Shown: positions 1 to 11,473, counted from the first letter of the stretch. The stretch: DNA of 64,000 nucleotides from Haliotis asinina (GCF_037392515.1 NC_090288.1:56529673-56593672), one strand, 5' to 3'. Notes: generated by a model from the sequence alone, not told the origin. Numbers and translations are program-made.

Positions 1-11
1 ACCAACTGATT

Positions 12-145
12 TGTAGGTTCTTTTAAGTGTACAGGGTTGTGTACTGTGGGTTGTGACAACACGGAAAGAGTCTGCACACAAACTGACTCGGTCACAGGTG
101 GGCTCGATCCCGACACCTCAACCTCGCTGGATCACTACCCTTGCG
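12..145 (+). repeat. SINE-like repeat fragment (family 2)
   Basis: This stretch matches, in opposite orientation, the longer copy at 15855-16330. Shared blocks include 'gggttgtgtactg', 'gttgtgacaacac', 'gtcacaggtgggctc' and 'cacctc...ctcgctgg'. It has no reading frame of note. The short open frames over it are not credible genes. Confidence 0.6.
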
Positions 146-228
146 CTTCAGCCAGTTCGCCCACCGCGCCCTCAATCCTCATGAAGGGGACTGAACACAC
201 AGTTATAGGAAGGGTTCGATTCATTAGA

Positions 229-770
229 TTATAATTTGGTATTACTACTGTATTGTAAAGACAATGTTATACGGCGTTGCATAAGATATGGTTCATCGGT
301 CTCAACGCAGAGACTGTCAACAGGAGAAGTTCTGAAAGACCAAAGAAAAAATCTTAGATCTTTCTGTTGGACAGAATCAAGGATTTTAAAGTTTAAGGTT
401 TTACAGGCTCCACCACAGACAATGGAACCAAAATCACGTTTAGACCGTACCAATGATCTGCATATGTCAAGGAGGGTAGTTTGATCCCCTCGCAAGTTTG
501 AATTTGAGACAACCTTTAACTAATCTAGAGCCCTCAGGCATTTAGCTTTAAGGGATTCAATGTGTGGTAAGAAGGTTAAATGAGAATCGAAAATTAAACC
601 CAAGATTTTGGCCTCCTTCACAACTTTGATGGGCGTGCCATTTAAAGATAGTTGAGGGTCCACATGCGGCTTATAGTTTCTACAAAAGTGTAGACAGTTA
701 GTTTTTGACTTAGAGACTTTAAAGCAGTTTTCAAGCCACCATTTATTTATTTTATTTAAACACCATCAAG
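229..770 (-). pseudogene. Jockey/I-type LINE, 5'-truncated reverse transcriptase C-terminal piece
   Basis: On the minus strand this aligns by eye with the 3' part of the LINE ORF2 at 47934-48420. The shared path runs from a W-x-L-E-N-x-F start through GGDQTTLL..YRSLVRS, the D-[FY]-G-S-I-V motif and the FRTSPV-[ED]-x-L-x-V-E cluster. The frame is broken more than once, so the copy is dead. Only the region downstream of the polymerase catalytic box remains, as expected from 5' truncation at insertion. The family name rests on motif resemblance to jockey/I-superfamily non-LTR elements; clade-level placement would need a tree. Confidence 0.8.
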
Positions 771-959
771 GATACTCGGATGATATACTCCTGCAGCAAA
801 ACTAAATGAGCCACCGCCTTCTGGGCATAAGACTCTAGGCAAAGTTCATGATAAAATTCAAACGGTGTTACATGAACAAAAGGTGCCGAGGCCATAAATG
901 AAATAATTCCAGGTGAAATTTTGTGCAATTTCATAACGTCAGTGCACAGGGTCTGCATG

Positions 960-1205
960 ACCAGCCAATGGATAGAACCGGACCCATTCTACCACCCGTC
1001 TTAGGGGACGTCAGGGCCAAAGTGATATGCTGGGCACAGGAACGCAGTCCATAGCTCGTATGCCCTCAACCACCAGAATGCCCCCCTCCGCCGACACAGG
1101 GACACAAGCCACCACAATCAGGTTGCTCAATTTGGTCGTCTCTTACGACCAGCAATGGCGTGCTGTGGACACATTCTGTCCCGGGTCCACATATCCTCGA
1201 TACCT
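960..1205 (+). repeat. SINE-like repeat with 'tagaaccggacccattctacca' head
   Basis: The head is repeated near 19500 ('gatagaaccagacccattctacca'). The body holds a 'gtcgtctcttacgacc' block and a 'cgggtccac' tail that resemble the 3' part of molluscan tRNA-type SINEs. The open frame that crosses it has no recognisable domain. Confidence 0.45.
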
Positions 1206-2837
1206 CAAGGGTATACGTTCCGATGAATCTCCACTATACCCTGGATGCATCTATGGCGATACATTTCTTACGTCCTTTTGGCTAGCGTTTTATCAAGTCA
1301 GGTGTCTACGCGGGAAGTTGAGCGAACCAATCACAACTCCCTTTCGCTATTTAAATCATTTAACCGATTAAACCACAGGCAAAGTGTAGCGCAAAATGGG
1401 TTGCGCAGCAGAACGAAACTGACCAGTCTTCGTATATGCGAGCGAAGCGAGCAAAGTTTGGCAACAAACTTCCCTCGCTTCGGTCCGAAAAATATTTTTC
1501 ATGTCAAAATAAAATATCGCCACCATCAAATATAGACACACATTTACTCACAGGGTTGTGCTGTCAGATTTCCAACCTCATACTTAACAATTACTCACGT
1601 GAAATATATTTTAATCAACGTTTTAAGCGCCGCTGGTGCTCTCACAGAGCGTTCTTCGCCTCCATTACCCCTGCCAGCTTCCGGTTCATTTGTACGCCAT
1701 AAACCTGCCTACGAAAATCATCGCCTCTCGGAGAAAAAATACAATGTATTTCACTCCAAAACACCCGATCGGCGAAGAAACCTAACCTTTCCGTAAGCGC
1801 TAGATATTCCACTTTCCTTCTACAACCTCTCAAATGAAATAGGTTATTCTTTTACCTGCACTACGCAACTTTGTTGGGAAATTAGCGGTATCGAGTAATC
1901 GAGTCCACCATGTTTATCCTCCACCATCAATAGGCTTGCACCAACGACGAGCTGCTCTCTGATTGGTCAAAAATAATACACCAGTATTATTTTTATTTCG
2001 TGGTGCGATATATTGCCGGTGGGTCTTCACTGTTAGCGTTGACTCCTAAACACACACGTCACAGATTACGTTGGGGCCGAGTTGGTCGTCGTTGGTTCAC
2101 GAGGAACAACGTGAACGTACAACAGTGGCCAAGAAGTTCTCCAGACACGTCCCCGATCATTGCTGGAATATCGCAAAAAAGGGGAAAACAATATTCACTC
2201 GCTCACTAACGTTTTGTGAAAAAAATGAAAGAAATACTTCTAAGGTATACTTCCATGAAGTGGAAGTTTTCACTGAACTTTGGTACACAAAGTTGAAATG
2301 TTAGTCCAGTGCTTGTCAGTAGGAATACAGCTCAACATCTCGACGCTATTGGTGATACCTTGTGAAGCTGGAACAGAATGAGTGTATTAAGAATCAGTTC
2401 CCACTTTTTCCTTTAAAATTTCATCATATACGGTCTGCCCTGGTGAGGCATAGCGTTCCATCAGCAAGAAACACCAACTATTAAACTTCCTGGATCACAT
2501 CAATTCCATATTTCAGTTCTGATACTGATCTCTGCTTAAATCAAGTTTTCACATGTCTGCTTCTACACGAATCAATCACTATTACGTGCGTGACGACCCT
2601 TGGATTATCAGCAGTTGCTGAAATTTGCTTATTAAGATCTTTCAATTATTTTCAATTTTGCTCTTGTTCTCACTATGCACTGATCAAATGGTTGAAAAAA
2701 GACCAACTTGAAAATCAAGCGATCCACAGTCCTCTTTACTGACGCGCTGGGATATTCGAAACAGACAAAGTACATTTAAGTCGACAGTTCGTTGTTTAGT
2801 GTACCCGTGACGGTCCGTGCTGGAATTGGTTTTAACT
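1206..2837. other. No gene recognised
   Basis: The stretch contains short open frames only. A frame at 2000-2209 faintly resembles the end of a Tc1-type transposase but is too weak to call. A block near 1436 has the alternating 'gcgagcgaagcgagc' texture often seen in decayed DNA transposons. No splice-consistent coding exon was seen. Confidence 0.5.
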
Positions 2838-2990
2838 AACCCATGCTTTTAAGAGGCGACTAACGGGATCGGATGGTCAGACGCGCTGAGTGGTTGACAC
2901 ATGTCATCGTATCCTAGTAGCGCAGATTGATGCTCGTGATGTAAACCACTGGGTTGTCCGGACGGATATTCATAAACCGCCACCATGTAG
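2838..2990 (-). repeat. Abalone-type SINE, 5'-truncated
   Basis: The minus-strand copy has the conserved 'aggcgactaacgggatcgg', 'ggttgacacatgtcatcg' and 'gttgtccgg' blocks of the main SINE family of this window. It lacks the (GTGA)n head. Confidence 0.75.
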
Positions 2991-3970
2991 GTTGGGTATT
3001 GCTGGGTGAGACAATAGCAAACACACAAACCAAGAAATCTATGTTTAGCGGACAGACACCAGTTTAGTTTCGTGCTTATGTATACCACTGGTTCATACCA
3101 CAGTCCAACCCAATAGTTTCTGTGAATAATAAACTCGTTCGATTATATTACAGTTCATTAGAAATAGAGTAACGTTACTGTAACAACTTCTTGTCTCCAC
3201 GTCCTTCACGAGCACCTGGTATCAATACTGGTTGGTGGCGATTCAGGGATGAATGCTCATTATGTAATCGGAGCCGTATCTTTTGGGCAGAGACTGCGTA
3301 TGAATATAGAACGTGTTTGTTGCTTTTATTGCTATACCATACATTGACTAAACTGTGATTTACTGTGATGAATGTTATTCAGATTACACAAATGATTGCT
3401 TTTAACGTCTGTGATCTCGGCAGTATGCATCAGTTTGCATGTATGAATAAGATCTGTCAAGTGCCGTCCCATTTTTCATGCTTTGAAGACATATGGTTTA
3501 CACCAGGTGAATAGTATACACTGTATGTTGACGAATTCCAACCCTTAATGAATCAATGGGAGGGAGGAATGGATAGTGTATGGGCAGATGTTTTTATTGC
3601 CGTCGATGAGATGTTTCAGTGTACGTGTTAACATCGTCATCAAGCCTATGAAAACGGTGTAAGCAACTATACCGAAACGCCTCATCCATTTATAAAAGTT
3701 TGTTCATATCAGCCGTACAATTAAATCCATTAGAATAACATTCGAGAATCTAAGATTTAGTTGCCGTGCTTCCGAAATGATCACTCAATCCTGTTTTTCA
3801 TTCCTGACAGTCCATGTCTGCTTCTACATGAAAACATCCTCAAGGATGTTATCCGTCTCCACACTCCTCAGCAAAGTCTACGATACCTAACTAACTCAAC
3901 TGCAATCATGAAATGGATTCTGTGACATTGCTCCATGTTTTCGAAGTTGTAAACTTTCGAACCCGTGACT
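2991..3970. other. No gene recognised
   Basis: AT-rich sequence with only short open frames. I saw no repeat shared with the rest of the window and no exon-like signal. Confidence 0.5.
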
Positions 3971-4135
3971 CCCGATAATATTCCAGCTATATGGCGGCGG
4001 TCTCTAAATGAGTTTGTACCAGACAATAGTAATCAACAACAGGAGCATCTATCTATACACCTGAGATAAAATGACACGTGTCATGTGATCACCCGATCCC
4101 GCTAGTCATTTCTTACTACAAGCATGAGATACTAA
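3971..4135 (+). repeat. Abalone-type SINE, diverged
   Basis: The plus-strand copy keeps 'aatattccagctatatggcg', then 'gacacgtgtcatgtgatcac' and 'cacccgatcccgctagtc'. Several internal substitutions and a missing head indicate an old insertion. Confidence 0.7.
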
Positions 4136-5340
4136 ATATTAAATCTGAGCCGAATCTTCAGGAGTCGCTGTGGAACTTTTTACATAAAGAAACTGGAAAT
4201 ATCCCTTTCTAAGGATGCTCCCATGACCCTCTTAAAATCTCACCTCTTTGTGCCTGTATACACAGTACAATTGTTTCATCCAGCCTTTCAATCTTACAAT
4301 GTTGAAAAACAACTTCTTTATTACATATGGTGAGATGTTTCGGTACCGTTGTCAAGCAAGAGTGACCACGGTATACGAGTGACAATACCAGCTTCTAATA
4401 ATGCTAATCAAACAAATGTTGAAAACTATTTTAACCTTGCAATACCTCCACTGAACTCCTTTAATGGGAAATTCGGCGCTCTGTATAAGTATTATTATTT
4501 ATAAATGTTCATGTTTGTCACTGAAACCGGGTGATAGCGATAAACGTAATGCATATATATATACAATTCCATTACAGATGTATGAAGCAAATTTTGCCTC
4601 CAGTATAAATGACCATGCCAACCAGATGGTTGTCATTGGACGCATCATAGCAAGTTGTACGAACATCTTCGTGCATTGATTTGCTTGGAAAGACAGCCGT
4701 CCTCCATTACAGGCAAGGCAAAGTAAAGGTGAGTAACAGTTATATGCGTTAAAGTTTCTCATGAAGACAGGGTGTAGGGCGTTGTTACTATTGTAGCTGA
4801 CATCATGGGTACGTTGTGGGCAATCCGTGATATGGCTCAAATCGTGACCACTCACGCCTACAGCGGACCAAGCTTCGTCCTTGACTGTATGTTAACGGTC
4901 GTCCTTCTCGACTGATACCTTCCCGGGCGTGTGCTTAAATCTGTGATCGTTCCGGAATCGCTCTGCTTATATCCTTGGTTTGACAGCGCAATGTCATCCC
5001 ACTGGATTCAAGTTGGTAAACGAGTAAGACCTGCTTCATTTCGCTCAGTAATACAACAGAACTACCACCTCATCCTCTCTGCCGAGATGCCAAGGAATAT
5101 ACAATGCTACTCAGAAAGTGTCCAAATGTGACACGTGTTATATTTGAGATCACACGTTCTCAGTAACATGCAGATTCCAGTATTGTTGTTGGGTTGAGTG
5201 TTGTCTCCAACATCTGAAGTTTGAAACTGTCTGCGAAGTTCTGAGATAAGACACTCCATCAGAAACCATATGCCATAAATCATAATGTTATATTTTGGGG
5301 ATTACACGTTCTTGGGACTGTGTAGGCACGTTCGCTGACA
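4136..5340. other. No gene recognised
   Basis: Overlapping short frames on both strands near 4464-4855 share no motif with known families and show no splice context. The sequence looks unique within the window. Confidence 0.5.
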
Positions 5341-5344
5341 CTGA

Positions 5345-5455
5345 ATGAATGAGTATCTTTTTACACCGCTTTAAGCAATAATTCAGCAATATCACGGCCG
5401 GGGATACCTGCGACGGACTTCACACATTGTGCCCATGTGAACTGAACACATGTAT
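5345..5455 (+). repeat. SINE head fragment
   Basis: 'tgaatgaatgagt' followed by 'tttttacaccgctttaagcaataattcagcaatatcacgg' (partial) is a diverged copy of the (GTGA)n-headed SINE 5' end. Confidence 0.5.
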
Positions 5456-5589
5456 GTACGTTGAATTATCACTTATTACTGTGTTAACATATGATCCTTT
5501 ATTGATGCACAGAAAATATGCTCCATAAAGGTATTGTAATGTGAACAAATCATTTTGGAAAGATTCCCTGTAAAAATGGAAGAGTGGGT

Positions 5590-6125
5590 GAGTTAATATT
5601 TAACGTCACATCGGCATTATTGCAGCCATATGGTGGCGAGAACTATTAATTATAAAAATATAAATGAATTAATAACACATACGTTGTAAAATCATGTCAA
5701 CGAAGGACAGTAAAACTAACTAGAATACCACAGAGTAGAATGTAAAATTAGTGATTAGACCTAAAACAATGTAGCTATAGAGTACAGTACAATATAAAAA
5801 TGAGCTATAGGTTGCCAACAAGTGAAGGTAGATCACCATACTAAGGACCATGGGGACTTACAGTACATTTGCTTCCTGCATGGACCCTAGCTGGATTTAC
5901 ATCATCCCTTCAGCTGTTAGCAATTTAGACAAATCTAGCCATAAAGTAAAAGAACACCTATTCTACGATAAAAACCTGGAAAACTGAAATTTACTTCAAA
6001 TGTTTTAGGACTTAAGTACCCTCTCAGGAGGACAATTATTTTACAGTACGTCAACCCCCTTTGAGGGTACAGCCACTAACGATTTGAGTTACTAATTTAA
6101 TCTTCCATGTATAACCAATTTAAGG
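5590..6125 (-). repeat. 3' tail of the jockey/I-type LINE
   Basis: Matches the segment just 3' of the LINE ORF2 at 47660-47940. The plus-strand order is 'gagttaatatttaacgtcac', 'gaaggtagatcacc', 'ggaccatggggacttac', 'gcatggaccctagctgg', 'taccctctcaggaggacaat', 'aaccccctttgaggg'. Because it adjoins the stop of that LINE, I read it as the element's 3'UTR. It occurs many times alone, as expected for short truncated insertions. Confidence 0.7.
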
Positions 6126-6289
6126 GTTTATTGCATGTAATTTATTTACACCCACTTGGGTGTCCCACTTCTTTTGCACCAGAATTGAAGAGATAGAGAG
6201 GCCTTTTTATAACCTATCACATTGATATTTCCAAAATACTTTCTGAAATGCTCTGATTCAACCATCAGCTTTTGGATTCACCCCTATTT

Positions 6290-6885
6290 CTAAAAGATTG
6301 TTTTGATAACGGAATCACAGATATAAAGGACCTCTGTAACTCTAATGGACTATTATGGTTTGATGATTTCAAGACCAGACGTTCTTTTAGAGGAACAGGG
6401 TGATAAAAAACATATCCCAGTGCCCCGGGGAGATCCTGAAAGTAATCATTAATTCCTATACCAAAATCTTGTGATCAATGATGGAGTATATTCTCTTTTG
6501 CCAAAGGATTTAGAATGCTGTATGACAAACTAACAAAAACTGATGTTGTACCTGATGTGTGTACCAAATGGGAAAGTTTATTACCACGCAGTGATATTTT
6601 AGAAAACTATAGACAATGTACACGTGATATTATGCTACTGTATTTTCAGTTTAGCTGTGTTCATAAGATTATATATACGAAAAGAATATATTTGTACATT
6701 TTGCAAAACTGAACCTGAAGATTTTGTCCATGTTTTTATCATATTTTTGTGAATATGTACAGTCCTTTTGGGATGAATTATGATCGTTTTTCAGAAACGT
6801 TGTTAATATTGAATTGGTATTCATAAATGTTACAGTCCTGTTGGGATTTAATTCAGACTGTGACTTTATCAACATGATACTGGCC
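6290..6885 (+). pseudogene. L1-like LINE, ORF2 C-terminal remnant
   Basis: The translated plus strand, with frame breaks, gives the order seen at the C-terminus of L1/Tx1-type ORF2 proteins. First comes a G-I-x-D-I-x-D-L block near 6310. Next is YDKLTKTDVVP..C-T-K-W-E and T-R-D-I-x-x-x-Y-F-Q-F-x-C-V-H-[KR]-I (6515-6670). The last block is F-C-K-T-E-P-E-D-F-V-H-V-F followed by C-E-Y-V-Q-S-F-W-D-E (about 6695-6780). The C-x-x-C/H spacing of the last block is the familiar CCHC-like end motif. It is unrelated to the jockey-type copies elsewhere and lies just upstream of gene 1. Confidence 0.75.
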
Positions 6886-7009
6886 GGGTGAGTATTTAAT
6901 TCTATTGACGATACTATAGCTGGACGATACTATGGGATAGCCAGCCAAAACAACAGGATTGCCAAACATTAGAAAAAATGGCCAAATAAAATTTTAAAAC
7001 AGATTAACA

Positions 7010-7016
7010 TATAAAG
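7010..7016 (+). promoter_or_regulatory. Candidate TATA box of perlustrin-like gene 1
   Basis: TATAAAG lies 122 bp upstream of the start codon. The spacing suits a short leader, similar to the 57-91 bp TATA-to-ATG spacing of the minus-strand genes. No transcription data support it. Confidence 0.4.
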
Positions 7017-7131
7017 TGTAAGTAGAAAACGATATCCAGTTTCAAATGTCAATCAGTATTCGCAAAAAGTAAACTGAAATATTTCATTTCTATCTGCAGG
7101 TCCACAGATCCACAAAGACGTACCACCAGTT

Positions 7132-9731
7132 ATGAGATATATTCACCTTGTAGTGGCTGTTATTGTGGGTCTCCTATTAGTAGACCTTATCAACGGACTC
7201 AAGTGTCCAAAATGTAACCGCAAGAAGTGCCCGAAGCTTGAAGGGTGCTCCAAAAAGAGGTCCGTAAAGGACAATTGCAACTGTTGTAATGTTTGTCCCA
7301 CAAAGTATGGAAAAATCTGCTCTGGACTGACACCACCGTAAGTAATTCACATATAATTTCGGTTGTAATACCAACCGATTTCGAAGAAGACAAGGTAATA
7401 TCTTCTGTCACCTTGTCATTCCTTCCGATCACAAATTACCAGCATACAATTTTCCGTATTTTGCAAGTATATCTTGCTCTTTATGTTTTCATGTGAGTGT
7501 TATGTGAGTTTGTAACTTAAAACCTGTCCCTATTCAATAAAGTCAGACTGATAGTGATTGTGTTAAATTATTTGAGACTGTAGAATACCGTATGCAGATA
7601 AACAGCGTAATGCATTATTAAGTAGATGCCAACTGCCACATTATGATGACATTATGATATCAACATTACAATACATGTAATGAATAATCAGAGTGTGTAT
7701 GCCTTTGACGCTACTTGATGCCTGTCAGTATGAACATATTTGTCTATACCCCAGTATATCCAATGTTTTATATTACATCCAATGTCTCAGGTATTAAATC
7801 GTCTACTTATCATGAACGAGTTGACGTTCTCGGAATACCACAACCAATTATTTAGGACAGGCAATACAGTGCCTTCGGTTTATTCTAACAAGGATCTTCA
7901 CAGAGGCATATTAAGGCATGTATAAACAGTGAAGACGTCTTATATACAATGTCAAAATGAAAAGAATGTTCCGTTTAATTTGTCGTTCTGAACTTTGTTA
8001 TTTTTCGAGGTACCATCTTAACATACGACCACAACACGACGTCTAAAGTGTCATAACTGCCCAAGGCTCTTGGTACAAAGTAACAAACATTGCCCCTAAA
8101 ATTTTACCAATACGTTTACGTACACTGTGTCTGAGATACTTGATATGCCTGAGCATGTAATTCTGCAATTGATGAATAATCTCGAAAGGCACAAACAATT
8201 ATCCCCTAAGCGAATATATATATCGTTTAAAAATGCCACTATATACGAGGGTTGGCTGAAACGTTCTCAGCCTGAGTGGTTTTTCCCCACCAGGTAGAGA
8301 CAGGTGTTTGCCACCAATGAGGACAATCATTTAGTGAATCATAGACACAAGAACTACAAACATACTAATAGTTTTATCTCAACTACAGCTCTTTTGGTAA
8401 ACCTACCCTCTGAAATCATCAGAAATGGACAAAACTGAATACAGAGCAGTCATCAAGTACTTGCAAAAGAAAGGGATGTCCCCAACACAGATACATGCTG
8501 ACATGGTCTCCACTCTAGGGGATGATGCGCCTTCATTTTCCACAGTAAAGAAGTGGGCTGCAGAATTTAAGCGTGGCAGACAAAGCCTTGATGAACCCAC
8601 GCTCAGGAAGGCCTTCAACAGCAACCACTCCAGAAAACATCACGCGAGTGCTCGATATGTTGATGAATGATCGACCATTGACTACTCGACATATTGCTAG
8701 TGTAGTGGGCATCTCTCATGAGAGGGTTGAGCATATTATCACCAATTAGGAATGACTAAAGTTTCTGCAAGATGGGTGCCAAAGCTCTTGACAGCAGAAC
8801 AGAAACGTGTCAGGTTCCAGACGTCCCTTGACAATTTGCGTCGTTTTGAAGCAGATCCCGATGATTTTGTGGCATGAGACCTGGATACATCACTTTCAAC
8901 CAGAAACAAAACTACAGTCAAAACAGTGGAAGCATCCTGATTCACCAGCTCCGAAGAAAGCCAAGTCCTTCAGCTGGAAAGGTGATGGCATCAGTCTTTT
9001 GGGATTCCAGGGGTATTCTGCTCATTGATTATCTTGAAAAAGGTCAAACTATCAACGGCAGATACTATGCTGATCTACTGAACCAGTTGCGAGGAGCAAT
9101 CAAAGCCAAACGACGAGGGATGATCGCTAAAGGTGTCCTCTTCCACCAAGACAATGCGCCTGTTCACAAATCGGTGGTGGCCATGTCAACAATCCGCTAT
9201 TGTGGCTTTGAACTCATTGACCATCCTCCTTATACACCTGATTTGGCTCCTTCTGACTTCCACCTGTTCCCCAAAATGAAAAAGGAACTCGCCGGTCACC
9301 ATTTTGCAAGTAATGATGACGTCATTTCCGCTGTGACTGATTTTTTTAGGGTACCTGAAGAAGATTTCTTCCTGACCGGGATTCGGGCCTTGCAGCATCG
9401 CTGGCAGAAGTGTGTGAACTTGGAAAGGGACTGTGTAGAAAAATAAATTACAAACGTGGACTTTGTAACTTTTTTTCACAATGAGGCTTAGAACTTTTCA
9501 GCCAACCCTCGTATATATGAAATGTACTCAGTGGGCCAGCAGTAACTTTACAGTAAGCAGATGTTTAAATGCGATGATATTGCTGTGAAATATATCTTAT
9601 TTGGTTCCAGGTGCGAACAAAATTATTGGTGCATCGCAAAGCGTAAGGTGTGTGCTATGGCGAGGAAAAAGTTGATCTACGGTGATCCCTTCCAGGGCGT
9701 CTGTGGGAGGATTCAAGTTCCAAAAGCGTAA
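7132..9731 (+). CDS. Perlustrin-like gene 1: secreted single IGFBP-N domain protein
   Basis: Two coding exons, 7132-7337 (206 nt) and 9611-9731 (121 nt), join at a phase-2 intron (donor GTAAGT; acceptor TTCCAG) to give a 108-aa precursor. Residues 1-22 form a hydrophobic signal peptide ending in ING. The mature part begins L-K-C-P-K-C. The cysteines follow the IGF-binding-protein N-terminal pattern, but the usual C-G-C-C is C-N-C-C. Exon 2 supplies Y-W-C and G-V-C-G-R-I-Q-V. An extra cysteine in exon 2 (K-V-C-A) makes 13, so one may be unpaired. By family knowledge, perlustrin is a nacre matrix protein that binds IGFs; shell or growth-factor binding is inferred here. The intron holds a dead mariner. 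A 3'UTR exon follows at 10336. It is the most divergent member of the cluster. Confidence 0.87.
8246..9511 (+). mobile_element. Mariner-family DNA transposon inserted in intron 1 of gene 1
   Basis: The ends are perfect inverted repeats at their tips (CGAGGGTTGGCTGAAA at 8246; its complement ends at 9511), flanked by TA on both sides as mariner/Tc1 elements require. The 1266-bp length is normal for mariner. The transposase within is broken, so the copy is not autonomous. It lies in the sense orientation of the host gene, between exons 1 and 2. Confidence 0.9.
8425..9446 (+). pseudogene. Mariner transposase, inactivated
   Basis: The N-terminal helix-turn-helix part (8425-8620) reads with S-T-V-K-K-W-x-x-E-F-K-R-G. 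A frameshift near 8610 follows. The next segment, with V-G-I-S-H-E-R-V, is stopped by TAG at about 8749. Another shift occurs near 8873. From about 8900 to 9446 the catalytic part is open: D-E-T-W-I-H-H-F (first Asp region, split across frames), H-Q-D-N-A-P-V-H and S-D-F-H-L-F-P. Thirty-four residues separate the last two catalytic Asp residues (D34D), which is diagnostic of mariner rather than Tc1. Confidence 0.9.
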
Positions 9732-9902
9732 AACATGTCCTCAGGTATTTGCTCAAATAATACAATCCGTATCTAGTTTTTATAAAGGCATATTATGACA
9801 ATGAAGCAAAATGTGATGGTGACTTCTAGACGTAGATAAATAACTTTATGGAACAGAATATGTAATGTATATAGCAACGGTTTCATGTAGACTCTGATCC
9901 AG

Positions 9903-9963
9903 CTGCAGTGAGTGAGTGAGTGAGTGAGTGGGTGGGTGGATGGGTGAGTGAGTGAGTGAGCGA
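9903..9963 (+). repeat. (GTGA)n microsatellite
   Basis: About 60 bp of GTGA/GTGG/GTGA units. The same tetranucleotide heads the local SINE and ends the local LINE tail, so it probably marks a decayed insertion. LINE-tail-like sequence follows to about 10150. Confidence 0.7.
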
Positions 9964-9989
9964 GCAAGTGGGTATGTTGAGATATAAGA

Positions 9990-10270
9990 AACGTGAAGAA
10001 AAGTAAAATACCTAGATTATCACATAAATATATTTCAAAATAGTAATTAAATCTGAAATATTTTATCTATAAATCTCAATACCGTATGAAAACAGCCTAT
10101 AGATTGCCAGCAACTGAAGGTAGATCCACATACTTGGGACTATGAGTGGGCAGATGAGTTTGTGTAGGCGTGTATTCTTTATACTTCATACCTCGTTTGT
10201 TTACAGACCGTCGCCATATAGCTGGAATATTGCATAGTGTGGCGTTAAACTAAACTCACTCACTCACTAT
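9990..10270. repeat. LINE-tail fragment followed by inverted SINE head
   Basis: 'attgccagcaactgaaggtagatcc' and 'tacttgggactatg' (10108-10145) match the LINE 3' tail. Then 10198-10270 is a minus-strand SINE head ('gtttacagaccgtcgccatatagctggaatattg', in parts, to 'actcactcactcact'). Both lie inside the proposed 3'UTR intron of gene 1. Confidence 0.6.
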
Positions 10271-10335
10271 TGTTGAAATGTGTATGACGGCGATGATATC
10301 CATGGTTTAGTGAATCATGGTATTTATATTTTCAG

Positions 10336-10435
10336 GTGCCGCCAAATGTGATGTTGTGAATGCGTGACAAGCACAACAAATCAAGCTGCACCTTAAACTT
10401 TGGAGTTTAGCAATAAAGTCAGAACTGTACAGGGC
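10336..10435 (+). other. Probable 3'UTR exon of gene 1 with polyA signal
   Basis: A polypyrimidine-AG acceptor ends at 10335. AATAAA lies at 10412-10417, giving a short terminal exon. The partner donor (TCAG|GTATTT) lies at 9744/9745, 13 nt after the stop codon. All complete genes of the cluster have a donor 5-13 nt after the stop, so the arrangement is unlikely to be chance. Confidence 0.55.
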
Positions 10436-10864
10436 CTTTATTTATTTTTGACACATCATGCTGTTCCAAAATGCACACACAGGTTCTTTCATCCAGGCGT
10501 CTAGGCAGCAAGCAAATACACAATAATTGACTCTTATGAAACACCAAACATGAGTTGCTGTGTTTGTCCTAAACGTACTTTGATTTGGACTAAAGGAGAA
10601 GGTTTATTTGTGTTGCAGATGGCTAGTTCGTGCCAAGAACCCAACTAGATTTGTATACTTAAGGTATTCCCTCCCACACCTAAATCATGAACTGATTAAA
10701 GGACAGAGTCTAAACGTATATCACAGACTGGTTTAAAACTAGTTGTAAATTAAAACTGTCCATTTGACAATGAAACCATCGGGAACAGGCAGCAGATCGC
10801 CTACAAGTGAAGAACACCATTCTGGGGACCATAGGTGTTCCACACGAGTAAGTCCGCAATGTCC

Positions 10865-11115
10865 TCTGTCATTACTGCTCTATTAAAATAGAGAATATAT
10901 AACATCAAAATCTGTTAATTACTTCAGTTGTGGTTATAGATTTACGACACAACAAGGCTCTTGACGAAACATGCATTCTATATAGTCAAAGTCATTACTT
11001 TTCTATTAAAATGCAAAATATGTAACATGACCATTCCTTAATTATTTCATTTGGGAGTACAGCTTTACGACAACACAACACTTGGCGAATCAGTTCCATT
11101 ATTTATAAGGAAAGT
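10865..11115. repeat. Two-copy tandem repeat of about 122 bp
   Basis: The unit starting 'cattactgctctattaaaat' (10870) recurs at about 10992 as 'cattacttttctattaaaat'. Both copies continue with 'taacat', 'ttacgacaac' and a 'ttggcgaa/cttgacgaa' end. It lies directly upstream of the gene 2 promoter module. Confidence 0.65.
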
Positions 11116-11204
11116 CAAAGTTGTTGAGAATAAATGTTACAGGATAGAAAGCATGCAGTGATATTCCCTTGTCTCGCATGCTTCTCGTCTGCACTCCGAA
11201 ATCA

Positions 11205-11360
11205 CTACACAATAGCGCCATTTCGATTGCAGGAGACGGTCTCAAAACACTCAAAACTCAAAAGACTCTCAAACAACAGTGGGCGTGATAGAGGCATCAC
11301 CATAAGACCACATAATAGTGTATCCAATGGATGAACGGCTGTTAGACTACCTGTCACTAA
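11205..11360 (+). promoter_or_regulatory. Shared upstream module of locus 2
   Basis: Contains in order 'gcgccatttcgat', 'aacagtgggcgtg' (GGGCGTG at 11281), 'gaggcatcacc', a CCAAT box at 11324-11328 and 'ctgttagact'. The same order appears upstream of locus 3, and partly upstream of locus 4. GGGCGTG resembles the GC/GT box bound by Sp/KLF-type factors. Function is inferred from conservation among paralogues only. Confidence 0.55.
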
Positions 11361-11473
11361 TCACCTCCAAATATATATTAGAACGTTTTCTGCATGTTCA
11401 CACATGCAAAAGGAATAGGTAAGCTGTAGCCTGGTATTTGTCCAAGTACTTTCGTAAAGAATCACAGTTAGCC

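Noticed and set aside
2000..2209. Possible Tc1 transposase end (N-N-V-N-V-Q-Q-W-P-R-S-S-P-D)
   Set aside because: The resemblance to the usual W-P-x-x-S-P-D-x-x-P-I-E stretch is suggestive, but the rest of the domain is absent, so it stays below the calling threshold.
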